The notes beneath the pieces are model-generated. The model made no database searches and had not been told where the DNA came from. It saw nothing but the letters and a program-made list of their open reading frames with translations. Of a stretch of 64,000 nucleotides of DNA, positions 32,757 to 40,716 are shown one piece after another (positions within the stretch are counted from its first letter, which is position 1; the number at the start of each line of letters is the position of its first letter). A program made the translations under genes and the position numbers. Source of the DNA: Microbacterium oleivorans NBRC 103075 (lineage in GTDB: Bacteria; Actinomycetota; Actinomycetes; Actinomycetales; Microbacteriaceae); contig NZ_BCRG01000008.1 of the NCBI RefSeq assembly GCF_001552475.1, positions 62,001 through 126,000 on the forward strand. Reading direction: 5' to 3'.

Positions 32757-33794
32757 TCAGTCGAACGCGCGCGCCACCGGCCGGCGGAACCCGCCGAACT
32801 CCACGGTCGGCCAGACCGGATCCGCCGTCAGCACCTCGACACGCGACTCCGTCACGAGGACGGTGTCCTCGACCTTCGCGCCCGGTGCGCTCGGGTTCCA
32901 CGCGAACGCGTGGTTCGAGACCACGGAATCCGTCGTCAGGGTCGTCGCGCGAGGGTCGCGCCCGGCGTACCCGGTCGGTCCGCCCTGGTGGTGCTTCGTC
33001 CACTCGTCCGCATCGAACCCGGATGCCGCATACCCGGCGGTCCCGGCTGCGAAGACGTCGTTCAACCGGGCGCCCGGACGGGTCGCGGCGAAGAACGCCG
33101 CCTCTACCTCCAGAATGCGTGCGTCATCCGCCCCCGCCTCGCCGACCCAGCGCGTCGCGTTGGCGATCAAGCCGTGCCGCCGACCGCACACCACGAGCAT
33201 CGCCCGACGCCCGAGCGGTCCCTCGGTGGGGAGCGGATGCCGGTGCGGCAAGCGCTCCTCCCCCGCGACGAGGATCACGAGCGGATCGATCCCCCGCGCG
33301 GCGAGACCCGACGCGAGCGCCGCCGCGACAGACCGCTCGGACGACGACGCCTGCAGCCCGCGCGCGACAGCCGTCAGTACCTCCGCCGTCTCGCGCCCGA
33401 GCGCGCGGTATCGGTCCGCCTCGGCGGGGAGGAGCGACGCGCGTGCCGCCCGCAGCGCGGCAGCCACCTCAGCCTCGGCCACCCCGGCGCCCGCAGCCTC
33501 GAGCACCGGCTGATGCCACGGCACCCGGACGACGCGATCGGCATCCTCGGGCAGCAACTCCTCGGCGATCAGCCGGTCGGCCTCGTTCGCGCTCACGAAC
33601 AGGGTGTCGCCGTCATCGTCCACGCGGACGGCGAGAACGGGAGGCCCGGCGAGCGAGACATGCGTGCGGGCACCCTCGAGGTACCAGGTGAGCGCTTCGT
33701 GCGACGAGAGCACGAGCGGGCGACCACCGGCATCCCGCCGCACATCGGCCACCCGCTCGCGTTTGGCGGCTCGGTCAGCAGCAGATCCGGACAT
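32757..33794 (-). CDS. M24 (pita-bread fold) peptidase-like protein lacking most metal ligands
   Basis: A 345-residue protein resembling Xaa-Pro aminopeptidase/creatinase-type M24 proteins, with an N-terminal creatinase-like domain and a C-terminal pita-bread fold. The His of KHHQGGPTGY (His268/269) and the last Glu (Glu309 in KVEDTVLV) are kept. The two Asp ligands expected in the DxG...DxTR segment appear as Cys203 and Asn212 (VVCGRRHGLIANATRW). The first Glu position appears to be Asn300 (FAWNPSAPG). It may be a metal-independent, creatinase-like hydrolase or a non-enzymatic relative. It is transcribed away from a LacI gene and shares an operator with it. Confidence 0.8.
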   Translation of the reverse strand: MSGSAADRAAKRERVADVRRDAGGRPLVLSSHEALTWYLEGARTHVSLAGPPVLAVRVDDDGDTLFVSANEADRLIAEELLPEDADRVVRVPWHQPVLEAAGAGVAEAEVAAALRAARASLLPAEADRYRALGRETAEVLTAVARGLQASSSERSVAAALASGLAARGIDPLVILVAGEERLPHRHPLPTEGPLGRRAMLVVCGRRHGLIANATRWVGEAGADDARILEVEAAFFAATRPGARLNDVFAAGTAGYAASGFDADEWTKHHQGGPTGYAGRDPRATTLTTDSVVSNHAFAWNPSAPGAKVEDTVLVTESRVEVLTADPVWPTVEFGGFRRPVARAFD

Positions 33795-33808
33795 CGTCGT
33801 CTCCCGTC

Positions 33809-33822
33809 ATAAAACGTTTCCT
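33809..33822. promoter_or_regulatory. LacI-family operator (AAACGTTT class)
   Basis: ATAAAACGTTTCCT has the core AAACGTTT at 33812-33819. It lies between the divergent M24-like gene and the LacI gene and just before a TAGTAT -10 box (33827-33832) for the latter. It is nearly identical to the site at 34939-34952, suggesting autoregulation plus control of the uronate operon. Confidence 0.78.
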
Positions 33823-33883
33823 CGCATAGTATGGCCACACCGGCGCGCGCACGGCGCACGCCGGAAGGCGCGAAGGGGAGCCG

Positions 33884-34876
33884 ATGGCAGGGCAGAAGCA
33901 GACCACGATCACTGACGTGGCCAAGCACGCCGGCGTCTCGCTGGCGACCGTCTCCCGCGTGATGAACGGGAACGCGACCGTCGATCCGGCTCTGGCCGAA
34001 CGGGTCCGCACCTCGGCCACCGAGCTCGGCTACTCCGCGAACCCCCTCGCCCGCAGCCTCGTCCTCGGCAAGACTCAGACGATCTCGGTCGTCGTCCCCG
34101 ACCTGTCGAACCCGACGTTCCAAGGCATGCTCCGCGGCCTCAGCCGCGCCGCCGTCGCCGATGGGTACCACGTGCTCGTCGCCGACTCCGACGAGCACGA
34201 GGACCAGGAACGCCTCCTCGCGCTCGAATCGCGTCGCCGCTCCGACGGCCTCGTGCTCTGCGCTCCGCGTATGTCGGATGCCGCCCTGGCCGAGGTCCTG
34301 GCCGAGGTAGCGCCCGTCGTGCTCGTCAACCGCGCGGGTGACGCCCCCAGCGTCGCCGCGGACTACCGCACCCCTCTCCGCGAGGTCATCGACCACCTCT
34401 ACGGACTCGGCCACCGCCGCATCGCCTACCTCGCCGGCGCCAAGCGGAGCGCCTCGAACGCTCAGCGCCTCGCCGCGCTCGACGACGCCCGCGCGACCCT
34501 CGACGGGTGCGAGATCTACGAGATCCCGGCGGGTGTCGATTTCGCCGCCGGCGCCGACTCGCTCGATGCCGTCCTCGACTCGGGCGCCACGGGCGTCCTC
34601 GCATTCAACGACCTGTCCGCCATGGGCCTTCTCAGCGCCGCCACCGAGCGCGGCCTGACCGTACCCGGCGACCTGTCCATCGCGGGCTTCGACGACATCC
34701 CCTTCGCGCGCTACACCTCCCCCGGGCTGACGACCGCCGCCGTCCCGACCGCCGAGCTCGGCGCCCTGGCGTGGCACGCGCTCCGCGCCCTCCTGCAGGG
34801 CGAATCGCCCGAGACGACGCACACCGTCGTCCCTCAGGTCATCTTGCGCGGCACCACGGCGGCACCGACCCGCTGA
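33884..34876 (+). CDS. LacI family transcriptional regulator of the uronate operon
   Basis: A 330-residue LacI repressor. The helix-turn-helix is at residues 6-29 (TTITDVAKHAGVSLATVSRVMNG), the hinge is near residue 53 (NPLARSLVLGKTQT), and the rest is an effector-binding domain (VVVPDLSNPTFQG, AGFDDIPFARYTSPGLTTA). GGGGAG precedes the ATG. Nearly identical operators flank it, upstream (33809-33822) and downstream before the next operon (34939-34952). The effector is probably a uronate or aldarate; that is inferred from the target genes. Confidence 0.94.
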   Translation: MAGQKQTTITDVAKHAGVSLATVSRVMNGNATVDPALAERVRTSATELGYSANPLARSLVLGKTQTISVVVPDLSNPTFQGMLRGLSRAAVADGYHVLVADSDEHEDQERLLALESRRRSDGLVLCAPRMSDAALAEVLAEVAPVVLVNRAGDAPSVAADYRTPLREVIDHLYGLGHRRIAYLAGAKRSASNAQRLAALDDARATLDGCEIYEIPAGVDFAAGADSLDAVLDSGATGVLAFNDLSAMGLLSAATERGLTVPGDLSIAGFDDIPFARYTSPGLTTAAVPTAELGALAWHALRALLQGESPETTHTVVPQVILRGTTAAPTR

Positions 34877-34938
34877 AACGATCGAACGCCGCGCAGAGAA
34901 CAGTCCTCGCGGTCTCGGCGTCTTCCGTGCTACGGTCG

Positions 34939-34952
34939 AGAAAACGTTTCCT
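34939..34952. promoter_or_regulatory. LacI-family operator (AAACGTTT class) of the uronate operon
   Basis: AGAAAACGTTTCCT matches 13 of 14 bases of the site at 33809-33822. A possible -10 box TACGGT (34931-34936) lies directly upstream, so the operator covers the start site of the operon beginning at 34997. GGAGGAG-rich leader sequence follows. Confidence 0.78.
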
Positions 34953-34996
34953 GAGCCTGTTTCCCGGCTCGGAGGAGTCCGGCACGAAGGAGAGCC

Positions 34997-36358
34997 ATGA
35001 CCACCCGGTACGCCCTCGTCGGCGCAGGCCACCGCGCACAGATGTACGTGGACGCCATCGCCGACGACTACCGCGACCGCGCCGACCTCGTCGCGATCTG
35101 CGAGCCGAACCCGACCCGCGCACAGTTCTACGTCGACCGCCTCGTCGACCACGGCCTCGCCGCTCCGAGCACCTGGCAGCCCGACCAGCTCGAGGAGATG
35201 ATCCGCGCCGAGCGCATCGAGCGGGTCATCGTGACCGCGCGGGACGACCTGCACGCCGAGCTGATCGTCCGATCGATGGACGCCGGGGCCGACGTCGTCG
35301 TCGAGAAGCCCCTCACCATCGACGCGGCCAGCGCCGCCGCGATCGAGGCGGCCGCCGAACGCACGGGGCGATCGGTCGTCCTGACCTTCAACTACCGGTA
35401 CGCGCCGCGCAACACCGCCCTCCGCCAGGTCATCGCCGAGGGCCGGATCGGTCGCGTCACCTCCATCGACTTCTCCTGGATGCTCGACACGCAGCACGGC
35501 GCGGACTACTTCCGCCGCTGGCACCGCGAGAAGGAGCACTCCGGCGGCCTCCTGGTGCACAAGTCCAGCCACCACTTCGACCTCGTCAACTGGTGGATCG
35601 GGCAGCGCCCGCGCCGCGTCTTCGCCTCGGGAGCCCTCCGCTTCTACGGCGCCGAGAACGCCGCCGCCCGTGGCCTCGGCGACCGCCCCGACCGCGGCAC
35701 GCACGACGGCGACCGCGACCCGTTCGAGCTCGACCTGCGCGGCGACGAGCGCCTACGAGCGCTGTACCTCGACGCCGAGCAGCACGACGGCTACGTCCGC
35801 GACCGCGACGTGTTCGGTCCCGGCATCACGATCGAGGACAACCTCGCCCTCGTCGTCGACTACTCGGACGGCGCGACGCTGTCGTACTCCCTCAACGCGC
35901 ACGCCCCCTGGGAGGGCTACCGCGTCGCGATCAACGGCACCGAGGGCCGCGCCGAGCTCGAGGTCGTCGAGCGGGGCGCCGTCCTCGTCGGCGACGGGCT
36001 GCACCCGGTGGTAGACCCGAGTGCGGTGCAGGATGCCGCCCACTCGAGCCTCCGCCCTATGGGCGAGCGCCTGCTCGTGCAGCGGCACTGGGAGGAAGCC
36101 GTCGAGGTCCCGATCGTCTCGGGCGAATCCGCCCACGGCGGCGGCGACGCCCTCCTGCTGGCCGACGTCTTCGCGGGGCCGGTGAACGACCCGCTCGGCC
36201 GTCCTGCCGACTGGACCGACGGCGTCCGATCGATCGCGGTCGGCATCGCCGGCAACCGCTCGCTCGAGACCGGCCTGCCCGTGCAGGTCGCCGACCTCGG
36301 CGTCGCGATCCTCCGCGACTCGACCCCCGGAAATCAGACGCCCAGGGCCACCCGATGA
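34997..36358 (+). CDS. Gfo/Idh/MocA family oxidoreductase
   Basis: A 453-residue NAD(P)-dependent dehydrogenase with Rossmann start YALVGAGHRAQMYVDAI, catalytic-loop EKP at residues 103-105, and FNYRYAPRNTALRQVI. The long C-terminal domain includes GGLLVHKSSHHFDLVNWW and a 60-residue insertion rich in Asp/Arg around residues 220-260, longer than typical 350-residue members. It heads the uronate operon and overlaps the next gene by four bases. It may oxidise the sugar before the acid-sugar steps or process a 3-keto or branched intermediate; substrate unknown. Confidence 0.9.
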   Translation: MTTRYALVGAGHRAQMYVDAIADDYRDRADLVAICEPNPTRAQFYVDRLVDHGLAAPSTWQPDQLEEMIRAERIERVIVTARDDLHAELIVRSMDAGADVVVEKPLTIDAASAAAIEAAAERTGRSVVLTFNYRYAPRNTALRQVIAEGRIGRVTSIDFSWMLDTQHGADYFRRWHREKEHSGGLLVHKSSHHFDLVNWWIGQRPRRVFASGALRFYGAENAAARGLGDRPDRGTHDGDRDPFELDLRGDERLRALYLDAEQHDGYVRDRDVFGPGITIEDNLALVVDYSDGATLSYSLNAHAPWEGYRVAINGTEGRAELEVVERGAVLVGDGLHPVVDPSAVQDAAHSSLRPMGERLLVQRHWEEAVEVPIVSGESAHGGGDALLLADVFAGPVNDPLGRPADWTDGVRSIAVGIAGNRSLETGLPVQVADLGVAILRDSTPGNQTPRATR

Positions 36359-37287
36359 GTCGCGTCGTCGTCACCGGCGGGTCCGGCAGGCTCGGCCGCA
36401 ACCTCGTCACCGGCCTCGCCGCGTTCGGCCACGAGGTCGTCTCGCTCGACCGGGCACCGTCCGAGGACCTCCGCATCGACGGGGTCGAGCAGATCTCGAT
36501 CGACCTCCTCGACGCGGCCGCGACCGCCGAGACGCTCGTGCGGGCGAGGGCCGACTCCCTGGTCCACCTCGCCGCGATCGCCGTGCCTTTCAGCGCGCCC
36601 GAAGACGTGATCATGCGGACGAACACCGGCCTCGCGGTCTCCGTCCTCGGCGGAGCAGTGGATGCCGGCATTGGGCGGATCGTGGCGGCATCCAGCCCCA
36701 CCGTCCTCGGCTACGGCAACCCATCGGGCTGGCTGCCCGACTCGCTGCCCCTCGACGAAGAGTCGACGCCGCGGCCGTGGAACGCGTACGCGCTGTCGAA
36801 GCTCATGATCGAGCAGACCGTGTCGATGCTGCACCGACGCACCGGCGACGACGTCCGCTACGCGACGTTCCGCCCCTGCTACGTCATCGCGCCCGAGGAG
36901 TGGCGCGGCGCCCCGACCCAGCAGGGCCACACGGTCGCCGAGCGCGTCGCGGATCCCGCACTGTCGGCACCCGCCCTCTTCAACTACGTCGACGCCCGCG
37001 ACGTCGCGTCGTTCACCGACCTGCTGCTCGGCGCGCTCCCCGACATCCCGAACGCCGAGGTGTTCTTCGTCGGCGCCGACGATGCACTGGCCGACGGCCC
37101 GCTCGCCGATCTCCTGCCGCGCTTCGTGCCCGGCACGGGCGACCTCGCGAGTGGCCTCACCGGCACCGCCCCCGCCTTCTCGAATGCGAAGGCGGCGCGC
37201 GTGCTCGGCTGGCACCCGCAGCACTCCTGGCGTACCGAACTCACCGCACCGTCGTCCACCCTCGACCGAAAGGACGTGCCGGTATGA
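36355..37287 (+). CDS. NAD-dependent epimerase/dehydratase, candidate uronate dehydrogenase
   Basis: A 310-residue extended short-chain dehydrogenase. The nucleotide motif TGGSGRLGRN covers residues 7-16, and the catalytic pair is in YALSK (Tyr145, Lys149). VHLAAIAVPFSAPEDVI, the IVAASSPTVLGYG strand and the C-terminal FSNAKAARVLGWHPQHSW resemble uronate dehydrogenases, which oxidise galacturonate or glucuronate to the aldarolactone. Members are usually about 265 residues, so this one is longer and the assignment is by context: the next three genes encode the downstream aldarate steps. A 4-epimerase is the main alternative. Confidence 0.8.
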   Translation: MSRVVVTGGSGRLGRNLVTGLAAFGHEVVSLDRAPSEDLRIDGVEQISIDLLDAAATAETLVRARADSLVHLAAIAVPFSAPEDVIMRTNTGLAVSVLGGAVDAGIGRIVAASSPTVLGYGNPSGWLPDSLPLDEESTPRPWNAYALSKLMIEQTVSMLHRRTGDDVRYATFRPCYVIAPEEWRGAPTQQGHTVAERVADPALSAPALFNYVDARDVASFTDLLLGALPDIPNAEVFFVGADDALADGPLADLLPRFVPGTGDLASGLTGTAPAFSNAKAARVLGWHPQHSWRTELTAPSSTLDRKDVPV

Positions 37288-38183
37288 ACTTCGACGGCAT
37301 CCTCTTCTTCCCCGTCACGCCCTTCGACTCGGCCGACCGCGTCGAAACCGACCTCCTGACGCAGCACGTCTCGAAGGGTGTGGATGCCGGTGCGGGCGGC
37401 GTCTTCCCCGCGTGCGGCACGGGCGAGTTCCACGCCCTGTCCGCCGCCGAATCCGCGCTCGTGGTCCGGACCGCGGTCGACGCGGTCGCCGGTCGCGTCC
37501 CCGTCATCGCCGGAGCCGGTGGCCCGCTCGGCCACGCCGTCGAGGTCGCGCGCTCCGCCGCCGATGCGGGCGCCGACGGCCTCCTCGTCCTGCCGCCGTA
37601 CCTCGTCGGCGCTCCCCAGCGCGGGCTCATCGCCTATGTCGAGGCGATCGCTGCGGCATCCGATCTGCCCGTCATCATCTACCACCGCGGCTCGGCGGCG
37701 TTCACGGCCGAGTCGATCCGCACCCTCGCGGCGAACCCGAAGGTGGTCGGCTTCAAGGATGGCGTCGGCGACATCGGTGCGACGCAGCTGATCGTGCGCG
37801 CCGTCGCGGATGCCGGGCGTGAGGACTTCGCGTTCTTCAACGGCCTGCTGACCGCGGAGCTGACGCAGGGCGCGTACCGCGGCATCGGCGTGCCGCTGTA
37901 CTCGTCGGCGGCCTTCGCGATGATCCCCGAGGTCGCGAACGCGTACTACCGCGCGTACATCGACGGCGACGAGGCGCGGCGCCTGGCGATCCTCGACGGC
38001 TTCTACGCTCCGCTCGTCGCCCTCCGCGATGAGACGCCGGGCTTCGGCGTCTCGCTCATCAAGGCGGGCCTGCGTCTCGAGGGCCTGCCCGTGGGCTCGG
38101 TCCGCGCGCCGCTCGTCGACCCGACCCCGGTGCAGGAAGCGCGACTGTCCGAGATTCTCGCTGCCGGCCGCGCACTGCTGTGA
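37284..38183 (+). CDS. 5-dehydro-4-deoxyglucarate dehydratase (KdgD-like)
   Basis: A 299-residue member of the dihydrodipicolinate synthase family close to KdgD, which converts 5-dehydro-4-deoxyglucarate to 2-oxoglutarate semialdehyde, CO2 and water. Family signatures are FPACGTGEFHALS, the Schiff-base Lys158 in GFKDGVGD and Tyr133 in IIYHRG. The C-terminal VALRDETPGFGVSLIKAGLRL and GLPVGSVRAPLVD are characteristic of KdgD rather than of dihydrodipicolinate synthase. Length matches the family (about 300). It overlaps its neighbours by four bases on each side. Confidence 0.92.
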   Translation: MNFDGILFFPVTPFDSADRVETDLLTQHVSKGVDAGAGGVFPACGTGEFHALSAAESALVVRTAVDAVAGRVPVIAGAGGPLGHAVEVARSAADAGADGLLVLPPYLVGAPQRGLIAYVEAIAAASDLPVIIYHRGSAAFTAESIRTLAANPKVVGFKDGVGDIGATQLIVRAVADAGREDFAFFNGLLTAELTQGAYRGIGVPLYSSAAFAMIPEVANAYYRAYIDGDEARRLAILDGFYAPLVALRDETPGFGVSLIKAGLRLEGLPVGSVRAPLVDPTPVQEARLSEILAAGRALL

Positions 38184-39271
38184 CCACGATCGCCTCGCTC
38201 GGCGCCCGGCTGATCCGGGTGCCGCTGACGCGCCCGTGGGCCGCCGACGTCACCTCGGTCGGCGTCATCGCGACCCACGTCGTGCGGTCGGATGGCGCCG
38301 AGGGGTGGGGCTTCTCGTGGACTCCGCAGATCGGCGCCGAGGCGGTTCTCGCGCTCCTGCAGCACGACATCCCCGCCTTCGCCGTCGGCCGCTCGGCCGA
38401 GCCGGCGGAGGTGTGGCCCGAGCTGTGGCGACACCTGCACGAGGCGGGTGGCGGCGGTCTCACGACGATCGCGATCGCGGGGCTCGACCTCGCGCTGTGG
38501 GATGCCGCGGCGCGCGCCGCCGGCACCTCGGTGTCGACGTCGATCGGTCGGCGCCGTGAGTCGGTGCGCTCCTACGGGAGCGGCATCAACCTGCACTACG
38601 AACTCGACGATCTGCTTGCGCAGGCGCAGCGCTGGGTGGATGCCGGTTTCGACGCCGTGAAGATGAAGGTCGGCAGCCCCGACCTCGCCCGCGACGTCGA
38701 CCGCGTCGCCGCGGTGCGTGACGTCATCGGGCCCGACCGGGCGCTCATGATCGATGCGAATCAGCGGTGGGACCTCACCCGGGCGACGACCGCCGTCGAG
38801 GCACTCGCGGCATCCGGTATCGCCTGGATCGAGGAACCGCTCCGCGCCGACGACCTCGCCGGCCACATCGAACTCGCTCGTCGCCTTCGATCCGGGTCGG
38901 CCGTGCCGATCGCCCTCGGCGAGAACGTGCACACCCGCTACCGCTTCGACGACTTCGTCCGCTCGGGCGCTGCGCAGGTCGTGCAGCCGAACATCGTCCG
39001 CGTCGGCGGGATCACCCCGTTCCTCGAGATCGCGAGCGACGCGCACGCCGCGGGCGTCGACCTGCATCCCCACCTGCTGCCCGAGCTCTCGGGCCAGCTC
39101 GCAATGACCCTGCCGCAGGAGGTCCTCGTCGAGGACATCGAGGATGCCGCGTTCGGCGCCCTCGGTGCGCTCGACGCCCCCTCCCCCGTCACCATCGCCG
39201 ACGGAACGCTGACCGAGGTGCCCCACGAGGGCCTCGGCCTGCGCTTCACCGACCCGGAAGGACTCCGATGA
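38180..39271 (+). CDS. Enolase-superfamily acid-sugar dehydratase
   Basis: A 363-residue enzyme of the mandelate racemase branch of the enolase superfamily. The catalytic K-x-K is Lys161/Lys163 (DAVKMKVGSP). Metal ligands are Asp192 (MIDANQRW), Glu218 (WIEEP) and Glu248 (ALGENVHTRYRF), and His296 or His298 (DLHPHLLPE) is the second base. This pattern fits dehydratases of galactarate, glucarate or related sugar acids producing 5-dehydro-4-deoxyglucarate, the substrate of the preceding gene product. The start is a GTG overlapping the previous stop. Exact aldarate specificity cannot be told. Confidence 0.9.
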   Translation: MTTIASLGARLIRVPLTRPWAADVTSVGVIATHVVRSDGAEGWGFSWTPQIGAEAVLALLQHDIPAFAVGRSAEPAEVWPELWRHLHEAGGGGLTTIAIAGLDLALWDAAARAAGTSVSTSIGRRRESVRSYGSGINLHYELDDLLAQAQRWVDAGFDAVKMKVGSPDLARDVDRVAAVRDVIGPDRALMIDANQRWDLTRATTAVEALAASGIAWIEEPLRADDLAGHIELARRLRSGSAVPIALGENVHTRYRFDDFVRSGAAQVVQPNIVRVGGITPFLEIASDAHAAGVDLHPHLLPELSGQLAMTLPQEVLVEDIEDAAFGALGALDAPSPVTIADGTLTEVPHEGLGLRFTDPEGLR

Positions 39272-40716
39272 CCACGTCACCCGAAGAACTCGCCCGCCTC
39301 ACCGACGCCGCCGCGGCCGCCGCGCCGATCTGGCGCACGTCGTCCGCCGACGATCGCGCGCGCTGGCTGACGGCCGTCGCCGACGCCCTCGACGCGCACG
39401 CCGACGAACTCGTCGCGATCGCCGACCGCGAGACCCGTCTTGGGGCCGTCCGCCTTCGCGGCGAGGTCGGCCGCACGACGGGGCAGCTGCGCCTGTTCGC
39501 CTCGGTCGTCCGCGAGGGCTCGTACCTCGAGCTGACCGTCGACGACGCGGATGCCGCGGCCACTCCGCCCCGGCCGGAGCTGCGTCGCCTGCTCGTCGGC
39601 GTCGGCCCGGTCGCCGTGTTCTCGGCATCCAACTTCCCGTTCGCCTTCTCGGTCTGCGGCGGCGACACCGCCTCGGCGTGGGCGGCCGGCAACCCGGTCA
39701 TCGTGAAGGCGCACTCGGGGCACCCCGAGCTGTCGGAGCGCACCGCTGCGATCGCGATCGACGCGCTGACGGCCGCGGGCGCTCCCGCCGGGTCGCTCGC
39801 ACTCATCGAGGGCCGAGAGGCGGGGAACGCGCTCGTGCAGCACCCCGTCATCCAGGCCGCCGGGTTCACAGGCTCGCTCTCGGGCGGACGTGCACTGTTC
39901 GACCTCGCGAGCGGGCGCCCCGACCCGATCCCGTTCTACGGCGAACTCGGCAGCGTGAACCCCGTCGTCGTCACGACGGGCGCCGCAGCGGCTCGCGGCG
40001 CGGTGCTCGCGACTGGACTCGTCGGCTCGTTCACGCTCGGCGCGGGGCAGTTCTGCACGAAGCCCGGTGTCGTGTTCATCCCGCGGGATGCCGGTATCGA
40101 GCAGCTCGTGGCGGACGCCGTCGCCGGTGCTGCCGGTGGACCGCTGCTCACCGAGCGCATCACGACGGCCTTCCCCGACGGCATCCGCGAGCTCGAGGCC
40201 GACCCGTCGGTCGAGGTGCTCGCGTACGGTGCCGAGACCCCCGACGGTGCTCGCCCAGTCGTGCTGACGACGGATGCCGCGGCGGTCGCCGAGCGCGCCG
40301 AGACGCTCATCGCCGAGGTGTTCGGACCGGTCACGCTGCTCGTCCGCTACAGCGACCAGGCCGAGCTGCTGCGGGCCCTGCGTGCCGTGCCGGGAAGCCT
40401 CACCGCGACCCTCCACAGCGAGGCGGGCGAGGACGTCGCTGAGGTGCTCGAGCTGCTGCAGCTGCGCGCCGGACGCGTCCTGTTCGCGGGCTGGCCGACC
40501 GGTGTCGCCGTGACGTGGTCGCAGCAGCACGGCGGACCGTGGCCCGCGACGACGTCGCTGCACACCTCCGTCGGCGCGACCGCGATCCGCCGGTTCCTGC
40601 GGCCGGTCGCGTTCCAGGATGCGCCCGACGCACTGCTGCCTGAGGCGCTCCGCGACGCGTCGCTGGCTCGACTGCCGCACCGCCGCAACGGCGTCCTGCA
40701 GGTGCCGTCGGCATGA
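39268..40716 (+). CDS. 2,5-dioxopentanoate (2-oxoglutarate semialdehyde) dehydrogenase
   Basis: A 482-residue aldehyde dehydrogenase of the KGSA dehydrogenase type, which oxidises 2-oxoglutarate semialdehyde with NAD(P) to 2-oxoglutarate. Catalytic residues are visible: Asn122 (FSASNFPFAFS), Glu226 (FYGELGSVNP) and Cys263 (GAGQFCTKPG). The VCGGDTASAWAAGNPVIVKAHSGHP region in pieces and the C-terminal GWPTGVAVTWSQQHGGPWPATT are typical of this subfamily. It completes the route to the citric acid cycle and overlaps its neighbours by four bases on both sides. Confidence 0.93.
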   Translation: MTTSPEELARLTDAAAAAAPIWRTSSADDRARWLTAVADALDAHADELVAIADRETRLGAVRLRGEVGRTTGQLRLFASVVREGSYLELTVDDADAAATPPRPELRRLLVGVGPVAVFSASNFPFAFSVCGGDTASAWAAGNPVIVKAHSGHPELSERTAAIAIDALTAAGAPAGSLALIEGREAGNALVQHPVIQAAGFTGSLSGGRALFDLASGRPDPIPFYGELGSVNPVVVTTGAAAARGAVLATGLVGSFTLGAGQFCTKPGVVFIPRDAGIEQLVADAVAGAAGGPLLTERITTAFPDGIRELEADPSVEVLAYGAETPDGARPVVLTTDAAAVAERAETLIAEVFGPVTLLVRYSDQAELLRALRAVPGSLTATLHSEAGEDVAEVLELLQLRAGRVLFAGWPTGVAVTWSQQHGGPWPATTSLHTSVGATAIRRFLRPVAFQDAPDALLPEALRDASLARLPHRRNGVLQVPSA

